64,000 nucleotides of DNA, from the NCBI RefSeq assembly GCF_900109915.1, contig NZ_FOBU01000002.1, forward strand, positions 172,443 through 236,442. Direction: 5' to 3'. Source of the DNA: Luteibacter sp. UNCMF331Sha3.1. Lineage in GTDB: Bacteria > Pseudomonadota > Gammaproteobacteria > Xanthomonadales > Rhodanobacteraceae. The stretch's first letter is position 1. Every line of letters starts with the position of its first letter. Of this stretch, positions 1 through 7,307 are shown piece by piece. A program made the position numbers and the translations under genes. A model generated the notes under the pieces. The model was not told the DNA's origin. It did no database searches and was given only the letters and a program-made list of their open reading frames with translations.

Positions 1-1279
1 GCAGGGTGCCGTCGGGCTGTTTCCAGCTCATGCCGCCCACGTCGTGGATGACGTAGGGCTGCCCGTCGATCCTGCCGATCACCATCATCACGTGGCCGGG
101 GATGTAGACGAGGTCGCCCACCTCCAGCGCCATCGCCGCCTTCACGCGCGCGTCGTGGTCGTCCTTGTCCGTGTAGAGCGTGTGCGTGAGTCCGGGGCTG
201 ATGCTCTGGTCGCGCGTGTTGCGCGGCATCTGCACGCCCATGCTGCGGTACACGTCGGATACGAAGCCGCTGCAGTCGCGACCGTTGAACGCATGCCCCC
301 AGCCGTAGCGCTCGCCAAGGAACTTGAACGCCTGCCGCACGATGTTGGCGCGCGTCAGCGGCAGGTAATCGGGTGCCGAGTCCTGGTTGCGCTGGAGCAG
401 GGCGGGGTGGAAGGCCAGCGCGCCCTGTGCGTCGCGCACGGGAAGGCTGAGCACCCACGACGTGTACGGGCTCTGGCCGTTCACCGGCTGATCCGCCGGG
501 AGCGACGTGTCGAGCGGCACGCGCGTGCCCATGTCGAGCTGCAGCTCGGACACCTGCGGTGCCTCGGGCGTGTAGACCGTATCCGGTTTCGCCCCGGTGA
601 TCACGCGGTATGGCGTGGCGTCCGCGTGTGCGAACACCGTGGCGGCGTCGCCATAGGCCACCTCGTCGGCATGCACCCAGGCGGCATAGCGCGGGCTGAC
701 CACGAACACCCACTTCCCGTCCTTGCTGGTGTTCACCGCGACCAGCGGGTCGCCGGGAAACAGCGTGCTTTCCTGAAAGCGGTCGATGTCCGTGTCGTCA
801 TGACTGGTGAACACGCGCAGGTCGGTCGGATAGCCGCGCAGCGCGGCACGGCGCACCGCCATGCCGTAGCGCGGCGTGACCTGCGCGGGGATCGTGTCGG
901 TAGCGGCATTGGCGAGGATCGCGTCGATGGTGGCGGTGGCGACCGGCTTGCCGTCGACGTCGAAGAGCGGCTTCGACGGGCGCGACGTGAGCTTGTCGAT
1001 CCAGCCTTTCACCTGGGCGCGCGGCAGCGTTGCGGGAAGATGGCGGATGTCGTGCATCGACGGGTCACGGGTCGCGACGCGCTCGTTGAGTGCGGCGATC
1101 GCCGCGCGATCCAGCACCGGGCGGTCCGCATCGTCGAGGCGCGCGACCCAGAATTCGGGCGACAGCTGCGCGTCGGTGATGCCCGGGATGCCGGAGGGCG
1201 GCACGTCGGCCGCGACGACCGGCGAACCGAGGGCCAGTGCCAGCAGGGAGGCGAGCAGGGTGTGGCGAAGGCGGTTCAT
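1..1279 (-). CDS. Secreted NlpC/P60 endopeptidase with SH3-like region (3' end cut by the window)
   Basis: The first 23 or so residues form a signal peptide (MNRLRHTLLASLLALALG...AADV), so it acts in the periplasm or envelope. The middle looks like the bacterial SH3 region of YkfC-like proteins. The C-terminal part carries the NlpC/P60 core: GRDCSGF with nucleophile Cys336, the following MPRNT..Q stretch, and a GHVMMVIG segment with the likely catalytic His396. Such enzymes cut the gamma-D-glutamyl-diaminopimelate bond of peptidoglycan peptides. The ATG lies 12 bp after the stop of the DUF819 gene, so the two are probably one operon. The C-terminus lies outside the window. Family assignment is firm; the precise bond cleaved is inferred. 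Confidence 0.85.
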   Translation of the reverse strand, partial: MNRLRHTLLASLLALALGSPVVAADVPPSGIPGITDAQLSPEFWVARLDDADRPVLDRAAIAALNERVATRDPSMHDIRHLPATLPRAQVKGWIDKLTSRPSKPLFDVDGKPVATATIDAILANAATDTIPAQVTPRYGMAVRRAALRGYPTDLRVFTSHDDTDIDRFQESTLFPGDPLVAVNTSKDGKWVFVVSPRYAAWVHADEVAYGDAATVFAHADATPYRVITGAKPDTVYTPEAPQVSELQLDMGTRVPLDTSLPADQPVNGQSPYTSWVLSLPVRDAQGALAFHPALLQRNQDSAPDYLPLTRANIVRQAFKFLGERYGWGHAFNGRDCSGFVSDVYRSMGVQMPRNTRDQSISPGLTHTLYTDKDDHDARVKAAMALEVGDLVYIPGHVMMVIGRIDGQPYVIHDVGGMSWKQPDGTL

Positions 1280-1291
1280 GGGAATTCCTGG

Positions 1292-2440
1292 TCAGGAGGC
1301 CAGCGACGACAGCACGGCGGCCACGACGAGACCGAAGCCGGTTCCGAGGATATAGCCGAGCAGGGCGAGCAGGATGCCGACGGGCACCAGCGAGCGCGAG
1401 TACGTGGCGGCGAGCACCGGGGTGGCGGCGACGCCGCCGATGTGGGCGAGCGACGAGATGCCGCAGAGGAAGAGATCGAAGTGGAAGATGCGCGCCGCGA
1501 GGGCGAGCAGCACGGCGTGGATCGCGATCACCGTGACCCCGGCCACGAGATAGAGCGGCGCGGCGGCGATGCCGGCGAAGCTGCTCTGCGAGGCGAGCAC
1601 GGCCACGACGGAAATCAGCAGCGCGCTCGAGACGGCCTGCGCGCCCGGCAGCCGGGCGAGGGGGGAATGTGCCGCGACGAGTCCCGCGACGGTGGCGATG
1701 AGGATCGTCCAGGTCGTCGGGGAGACCATGTTGCCCACCGGCATGCGTGCGCCGAGCACGGCGGACAGTGCCGAGACGGCGATGGCGAGGCCGAGCCACA
1801 GCAGCACGCTGTCGCCGGTCGCGGGTGCCCGGGGCGCGGTTTCCGCCACCGTCATGTCGGCGCTGGAGGTCGCGCGCGTCCACCGGTTGAAGGCGGGCGC
1901 GAGCCGGGCCACGGCGAAGAGCACCACCACCCACATCGAGTAGCAGAGGGCGTCGGTGAGCAGGGTGGTGGCGAGCGACGTGTCCGACATGCCGATCGCC
2001 TGCTTCACCGCGATCATGTTCGCCGTGCCGCCCATCCAGCTGCCCGACAGCGAGGCGAGCGGCATCCATCCGGTGCCCGGCATCCATTGGCGGTAGAGCA
2101 GGAACGTGACGACGAACGCCGTGAACAGGCTGATCGACGTACAGACGAAGACGCCGAGCACACGCGGACCCAGCGCGAGGATGGCGCGCAGATCGCAGTT
2201 GATCATCAGCAGGAAGAGCAGCGCGGGCACCATGCGCGCGACCAGCGTGTCCTGCGCGAGGTGGATATCGGGCGAGGCCGTCCACAACCCGGCGACGGAC
2301 AGCGCCGTCACGGTCAGGTAGGTGAGCACGATGGGCGGAAGGATCTCGAAGACCTTCCAGCCGAAGCGCCGTTCGATGGCCGGCCAGAAGCCGGCGGCAA
2401 GCAGCATCACGGCCAGATAAGGCCAAACCGACTGGATCAC
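1292..2440 (-). CDS. DUF819 family integral membrane protein, putative transporter
   Basis: This is a 382-residue, very hydrophobic protein with about ten predicted membrane segments and short loops, the size and texture of DUF819 (YjcL-like) proteins. The internal GSWMGGTANM and the C-terminal AHIGG...TP segments are glycine-rich stretches of the kind conserved in this family. The start is GTG. DUF819 genes often sit beside genes for dipeptide epimerases or cell-wall-peptide hydrolases; here the next gene is an NlpC/P60 endopeptidase. A role in carrying peptides or amino acids released from peptidoglycan across the inner membrane is inference. A palindrome in the upstream gap may be its operator. 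Confidence 0.8.
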   Translation of the reverse strand: MIQSVWPYLAVMLLAAGFWPAIERRFGWKVFEILPPIVLTYLTVTALSVAGLWTASPDIHLAQDTLVARMVPALLFLLMINCDLRAILALGPRVLGVFVCTSISLFTAFVVTFLLYRQWMPGTGWMPLASLSGSWMGGTANMIAVKQAIGMSDTSLATTLLTDALCYSMWVVVLFAVARLAPAFNRWTRATSSADMTVAETAPRAPATGDSVLLWLGLAIAVSALSAVLGARMPVGNMVSPTTWTILIATVAGLVAAHSPLARLPGAQAVSSALLISVVAVLASQSSFAGIAAAPLYLVAGVTVIAIHAVLLALAARIFHFDLFLCGISSLAHIGGVAATPVLAATYSRSLVPVGILLALLGYILGTGFGLVVAAVLSSLAS

Positions 2441-2474
2441 GCGTCCCTCCCCGGGTGGTGTCGCGACGGTCGTC

Positions 2475-2490
2475 AGGAATATCTATTCCT
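2475..2490. promoter_or_regulatory. Operator-like palindrome between divergent operons
   Basis: AGGAATA, two bases, then TATTCCT: a perfect 7+2+7 inverted repeat in an AT-rich patch between the DUF819 operon and the transglutaminase operon. The 153-bp gap has no gene. It is the right place for a shared regulator site, but no regulator is encoded nearby, so its reader is unknown. Confidence 0.35.
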
Positions 2491-2593
2491 AACGAATTAG
2501 CCTGAAGCATAAATTATTGACCGCGCTTTGCAAGCATGTTACACAGCCCTGACGCACGTCCACCCACCACGGTTGCATCGGGGATACCGAACG

Positions 2594-4156
2594 GTGAAAG
2601 CGGCTTTACGATTTTCGATCCGGCGTGCCGCGTTGGCGGTGGGGGTACTGACGGCGACGTCCTTTGCGTCGCCCGCCGATGCCTCGCCGATGGCGGTGGG
2701 AGCCAGCCTGCTGGCGAAGGGTGCTTGCGGCGAGCACCCTTCGCCAGCGGGCTGGCTCCCACCTGTCGCGGCCATCGACGCCGGGCATTTCAAAGACGCG
2801 GAAGCCTGCATCGCTGAGGGGCTTTCGACACCCGGCCTGACACCCGCCCAACGCACCGCCCTCGCGTTCCAGCGCGAGCGCATGCGTCGGATCCTCATCG
2901 ATTTCACGCTCGACGCCGACGCCGTCAAGGTCCGCCTGCGCAAGCAGATCCCCGACCTCACGGATGCCGAGTTCGCGCGTTGGGACGCGGCGGGACTGCT
3001 CGAGAAACAGGTGATCGACGGGCGCACGCTCTACTTCAAGCGCGCGCCGGGGAATCTTTTCCGCCTGAGCGCGGAGGCGCGTGCGCGTCGCAAGGAACAG
3101 CTGCCGTTCGACGACGGCCCAAACGAAGTGCTCAACGACCATCATCGCGCGGTGCGCGCCGCCGCGCTCGAACGGCACGCCAGCAGCGTGCTGCCGCGTC
3201 GGGAGGAGGTCACCCAGATCCTCACCGTCGACGCGGACGCGGTGCCTGCTGGCGAGACGGTTCGCGCCTGGATTCCGTACCCGCGTGCGATCGAGGGCCA
3301 GCAGGAAGACATCCGCCTGATCGGCAGCGAGCCCGCCAGGGCCGACATCGCGCCGGCGTCCACACTGCAGCGCACGGCCTATCTCGAGAAGAAGGCCGTG
3401 GCCGGCAAGCCGACCGAATTCTCCATTACGTACGAAGTGACGCTCTACGCGCGCTACGTCGACATCGACCCCGCGAAGGTCGTGCGCGCCCCCATCACAC
3501 CGGCGCTGGCGCCGTTCGTCGCCGAGCGCGCGCCGCACGTGGTGTTCACCGATGCGATGCGCGCGTACTCGAAGAAGATCGTCGGCGACGAGACGAATCC
3601 GTATCGCATCGCGCAGAAACTGTTCGCCGCCGTGGACACGATCCCGTGGGCGGGGGCGCGCGAGTACTCCACGATCTCCAACATCGGCGACTACACGCTG
3701 CACGCCGGCCACGGCGATTGCGGCGAGCAGACGCTGTTGCTGATCACGCTGCTTCGCCTCAACGGCATACCGGCCCGCTGGCAGTCGGGCTGGATTTTTT
3801 CCGACGGCAGGTACAACAACATCCACGACTGGGGCCAGGTGTACCTGGCGCCGTACGGCTGGGTGCCGATGGATGTGACGTTCGGCCGCCTCGCGGCGGG
3901 CGCGAACGCGAAACCGGGCGACGATCGCCTCGAGTGGTTCTACCTCGGCGGGCTGGACGCCTATCGCATCGCCTTCAACGACGACTGGTCGCGGCCGCTC
4001 GTGCCAGCCAAATCGTCGTTCCGTTCCGAAACCGTCGACTCGCAACGTGGCGAGGTCGAGTGGAAGGGCGGGAACCTGTATTTCGATCAGTGGACCTACG
4101 ACTTCCGGTGGCATCGCGTCGACACACCGCGAGGGGGCGGTGACGCGACCCGCTGA
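2594..4156 (+). CDS. Secreted transglutaminase-like cysteine protease-fold protein with a palindromic repeat read through in frame
   Basis: The GTG at 2594 gives a signal peptide (VKAALRFSIRRAALAVGVLT...ADA) and is preferred over the longer TTG start. The catalytic triad of the transglutaminase-like superfamily is visible: Cys376 in GDCGEQ, His411 in NNIHDWGQVYL and Asp427 in VPMDVTFG. Bacterial members usually act as proteases or amidases. Residues just after the signal peptide come from a 69-bp palindromic repeat (2695-2763) that adds 23 codons without breaking the frame. Removing it rejoins MAVAAIDAGHF smoothly. The gene lies 47 bp upstream of the TonB receptor and probably shares its operon. 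The substrate is unknown; the context suggests peptides. Confidence 0.8.
   Translation: MKAALRFSIRRAALAVGVLTATSFASPADASPMAVGASLLAKGACGEHPSPAGWLPPVAAIDAGHFKDAEACIAEGLSTPGLTPAQRTALAFQRERMRRILIDFTLDADAVKVRLRKQIPDLTDAEFARWDAAGLLEKQVIDGRTLYFKRAPGNLFRLSAEARARRKEQLPFDDGPNEVLNDHHRAVRAAALERHASSVLPRREEVTQILTVDADAVPAGETVRAWIPYPRAIEGQQEDIRLIGSEPARADIAPASTLQRTAYLEKKAVAGKPTEFSITYEVTLYARYVDIDPAKVVRAPITPALAPFVAERAPHVVFTDAMRAYSKKIVGDETNPYRIAQKLFAAVDTIPWAGAREYSTISNIGDYTLHAGHGDCGEQTLLLITLLRLNGIPARWQSGWIFSDGRYNNIHDWGQVYLAPYGWVPMDVTFGRLAAGANAKPGDDRLEWFYLGGLDAYRIAFNDDWSRPLVPAKSSFRSETVDSQRGEVEWKGGNLYFDQWTYDFRWHRVDTPRGGGDATR
2695..2763. repeat. 69-bp palindromic repeat, copy inside a coding sequence
   Basis: The layout is a 30-base arm, a 9-base loop and a 30-base arm, beginning GGTGGGAGCCAGC and ending GCTGGCTCCCACC, with a couple of mismatches. 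It adds exactly 23 codons (read VGASLLAKGACGEHPSPAGW) to the transglutaminase-like gene, next to its signal peptide. Confidence 0.9.
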
Positions 4157-4203
4157 CCGGCGACGCACGACAACCCGAAACATCATCTTATGGGAGTGGG
4201 GAG

Positions 4204-7203
4204 ATGGGGTATACCAGGACGAACCGGCGCATGCTGCGCCACGGCGCCTTGTGCATGGCCATCGGTATCGGCCTTGCGATGTCCGGCGCGGCACCGGCCG
4301 CGAACACCGACGGCTCGATCATTGGCCGCACCAAAGCCGGTGCCACGGTGACGGTTCGCGATCCGGCGACCGGCCTCACCCGTACGGTGACGGCGGACAG
4401 CGACGGCGGCTACCGCTTTCCGTTCCTGCCCATCGGCCGTTACCAGCTCGAGAGCAGCAAGGACGGCAAGCCCGTCGCGTCGCCCACGACGGTCAACGTC
4501 AGCCTCGGCACCGCCACCACGGTGAACCTCGTGGACCGCGGGTCGGCCACCACCGAACTCGAGGGCGTGTCGGTGAGCGCACCCGTCGTCATCTCCGCGG
4601 TGGACGTGAGCTCGACCGAGACGGCGACCAACCTCAGTCGCGAAGAAATCCGGCGCCTGCCCGTCGACCAGAACGTCGCGTCCGTCGCGCTGCTGGCACC
4701 GGGCGTCAACAAGGGTAACGCGAGCTTCGGCGGCATCTCGTTCGGCGGTTCGTCGGTGGCCGAGAACTCGTTCTACGTGAACGGCCTCAACGTCACGGAC
4801 TTCTACAACCGTAACGGCTTCTCGGAAGCGCCGTTCGCGTTCTACCAGGAATTCCAGGTCAAGACCGGCGGCTACTCCGTCGAGTTCGGGCGCACGACCG
4901 GCGGTGTCGTCAACGCGGTCACGCGCTCGGGTACCAACGAGTTCAAGGCCGGCGCGGAAATGACGTTCGAGCCCAGCGCGTGGCAGGCCACCACGAAGAA
5001 CCGTTACTGGGATGGCGAGCGCTACATCACCGCGACCGAAGACCATTACTCGCGCACGAAGATGAACGTGTACGCGTCGGGTCCCATCGTGAAGGACAAG
5101 CTGTTCTTCTTCGCCATGTACGAAGCGCGTGGCTACACGCCGCAGAACACCGACAACCTCGGCACGGTGCTGACCCAGAACGATACGGACTCCGGTTTCT
5201 GGGGCGCCAAGATCGACTGGCACATCAACGACAGGAACCTCCTCGAGTTCATGGCCTTCTCGGACAAGAACAAGAACCTCGGTTCCGTCTACAACTACGA
5301 TTACGACGCGCGGACCAAGAGCCCGCGCAAGGACGTGATCACCAGCGACACCGGCGGCCGCAACTGGAACGGCACCTTCACCAGTTACCTGATCGACGAC
5401 CTGTCGATGAAGCTGATGTACGGCCGCAACGAGCGCGAGGACTTCACTCGCGCCCAGTCCGACATCGACTGCAACCCGGTGGCCCGGACCTCCGCGGCAC
5501 CCACGCCCGGCGCGGGCATTCCGCTGGGGTGCAGCACGAGCACCGCGGTCGAGAAGCGCAACGACACCCGCAAGCAGGGTCGTGCCGATTTCGAGTGGAC
5601 GCTCGGCGACCACGTGGTTCGCTTCGGCTACGACCACGAGGTGGACACGTCCATCTATTCGCGGCGCTATCCGGGTCCGGGGTCGTACTACTACAACATC
5701 TACGCGACCACGCCGGGCTCGACGATCGAGAACGGCGGCGTGGTGCCGGCGGGCTACAACGCCTACGTGCGTGCGCGCCGCTACGAGATCGAAGGAACCT
5801 TCGAGACGTCCAACAACGCGTACTACGTCGAGGACAACTGGAACATCACGCCGGACTTCCTGCTCAACGCGGGGCTCCGTCGCGACGCCTTCGACAACAA
5901 GACGGGCGAAGGGTCCACCTACATCAAGATGGACAATATGATCGCGCCACGCCTCGGGTTCTCGTGGGACCTGAAGGGCGACGGCTCGATGAAGGTGTTC
6001 GGCAACCTCGGTCGCTATTATCTGCCGGTAGCCAACGTCATCAACATCAAGCAGGCCGGCGGTCTGCTCGACCAGCGCACCTACTACGCGTTCAACGGCT
6101 ACCAGATCCTCGACCGCAACGGACAGCCGTACGCCACGCCGATCCTCGGGCCGCAGATCGGACCCGTCGACGATTCGCAGGGCGACGGCACCGTCGGCGA
6201 CCTGCGTGCCGAGGTCGACAGGAACATGGACTCGGTCTATCAGGACGAGGCGATCCTCGGTTTCCAGCAGGCCATCACCGACACGTGGTCCTGGGGCGTC
6301 AGCGGCACGTACCGCAAGCTGCACAACGCCATCGACGACATGGAGATCAGCGCCACGCCGCAGTGCGGTGGCGACGGCTACATCGGCTATGTGATGGGCA
6401 ATCCGGGCCGCAAGCTCACCGTCTACGGCGACACCAACTGCGACGGCACCCCCGACGGCTACGTCGACATCGATACGTCGAAGGCGGGCTGGGCCTTGTA
6501 CGACGCCCAGGGGAACTACCTGGGCCAGCGCGGATGGAAGAAGCCACGCCGTACGTTCGGCTCGCTGGAGTTCCAGGTCGACCGCGCCTGGGACGAGAAG
6601 TGGATGTTCAATGCTTCGTACGTGCTGTCGTGGAGTCGCGGCAACGCGGAAGGCCCTGTCAACTCGGATACCAACTTCGACGACACGGGGCGCACGGAGA
6701 ACTTCGACGACCCGTGGGTGAACCTGTCGGGCGGTTACCTGCCGAACGACCACCGTCACCAGTTCAAGCTGCGCGGTACCTATGCGATCACGCCGCAGTG
6801 GCAGGTCGGTGCCGACCTGACCGCGCTCTCGGGTAGCCCGATCACCGGCTATGGCGTGGGTAATCCGTTCGACGGCACCGTGTACCACAGCTACTTCATC
6901 TGCGTGGACAACTGCGCCGATCCGGTCTCGGAGAATCGCGTGTACGAGCGGTCGCCGCGTGGCGACAAGCGCACGCCGTGGACCTTCAACCTCGGCGCCA
7001 GCATCACGTACCTGCTGCCGCTGGACGAGAAGAACAACCTTCGCGTGAAGTTCGCCGTGTACAACCTGCTCAACCAGCAGCGCACGCTGGGCGTCGACCA
7101 GGATCTGCAGACGTCGGTCGGCGGACTCAATTCCACGTACCTTCAACCGCAGCGGTTCCAGTCGCCGCGGTTCGGACAGCTGACGGTGTCGATCGACTTC
7201 TAA
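4204..7203 (+). CDS. Oar-like TonB-dependent receptor with N-terminal carboxypeptidase-regulatory-like domain
   Basis: This 999-residue outer-membrane protein has a signal peptide (about residues 1-33, ending AAPAA). A carboxypeptidase-regulatory-like beta-sandwich follows (about 35-105, with GGYRFPFLPIGRYQL). Next is a plug domain (about 120-240, with YVNGLNVTDFYNRNGFSE and the FGRTTGGVVNAVTRSGTNEF element), then a 22-strand barrel ending in a terminal Phe. This is the Oar architecture common in xanthomonads; such receptors import peptides, sugars or metal chelates using TonB. GGGAGTGGGGAG precedes the ATG. It sits between a secreted transglutaminase-like protein and peptidoglycan-peptide hydrolases, so uptake of peptides or muropeptides is the best guess. 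Confidence 0.9.
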   Translation: MGYTRTNRRMLRHGALCMAIGIGLAMSGAAPAANTDGSIIGRTKAGATVTVRDPATGLTRTVTADSDGGYRFPFLPIGRYQLESSKDGKPVASPTTVNVSLGTATTVNLVDRGSATTELEGVSVSAPVVISAVDVSSTETATNLSREEIRRLPVDQNVASVALLAPGVNKGNASFGGISFGGSSVAENSFYVNGLNVTDFYNRNGFSEAPFAFYQEFQVKTGGYSVEFGRTTGGVVNAVTRSGTNEFKAGAEMTFEPSAWQATTKNRYWDGERYITATEDHYSRTKMNVYASGPIVKDKLFFFAMYEARGYTPQNTDNLGTVLTQNDTDSGFWGAKIDWHINDRNLLEFMAFSDKNKNLGSVYNYDYDARTKSPRKDVITSDTGGRNWNGTFTSYLIDDLSMKLMYGRNEREDFTRAQSDIDCNPVARTSAAPTPGAGIPLGCSTSTAVEKRNDTRKQGRADFEWTLGDHVVRFGYDHEVDTSIYSRRYPGPGSYYYNIYATTPGSTIENGGVVPAGYNAYVRARRYEIEGTFETSNNAYYVEDNWNITPDFLLNAGLRRDAFDNKTGEGSTYIKMDNMIAPRLGFSWDLKGDGSMKVFGNLGRYYLPVANVINIKQAGGLLDQRTYYAFNGYQILDRNGQPYATPILGPQIGPVDDSQGDGTVGDLRAEVDRNMDSVYQDEAILGFQQAITDTWSWGVSGTYRKLHNAIDDMEISATPQCGGDGYIGYVMGNPGRKLTVYGDTNCDGTPDGYVDIDTSKAGWALYDAQGNYLGQRGWKKPRRTFGSLEFQVDRAWDEKWMFNASYVLSWSRGNAEGPVNSDTNFDDTGRTENFDDPWVNLSGGYLPNDHRHQFKLRGTYAITPQWQVGADLTALSGSPITGYGVGNPFDGTVYHSYFICVDNCADPVSENRVYERSPRGDKRTPWTFNLGASITYLLPLDEKNNLRVKFAVYNLLNQQRTLGVDQDLQTSVGGLNSTYLQPQRFQSPRFGQLTVSIDF

Positions 7204-7206
7204 GAC

Positions 7207-7275
7207 GGTGGGAGCCAGCCTGCTGGCGATGGGTGCTTGCCGCGAGCACCCATCGCCAGCAGGCTGGCTCCCACC
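7207..7275. repeat. 69-bp palindromic repeat, intergenic copy
   Basis: A perfect inverted repeat with 30-base arms and a 9-base loop, 3 bp after the TonB receptor stop and 32 bp before the dipeptidase start. It could fold in the transcript and act as a partial terminator or mRNA stabiliser between the two genes. Confidence 0.92.
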
Positions 7276-7307
7276 AGAGCGCACCTGACATTCAGACGGG
7301 CACGACC

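Noticed and set aside
44-2500. Very long plus-strand frame opposite the NlpC/P60 and DUF819 genes
   Set aside because: His/Arg-rich low-complexity translation with no motifs; it is the antisense shadow expected in GC-rich DNA.
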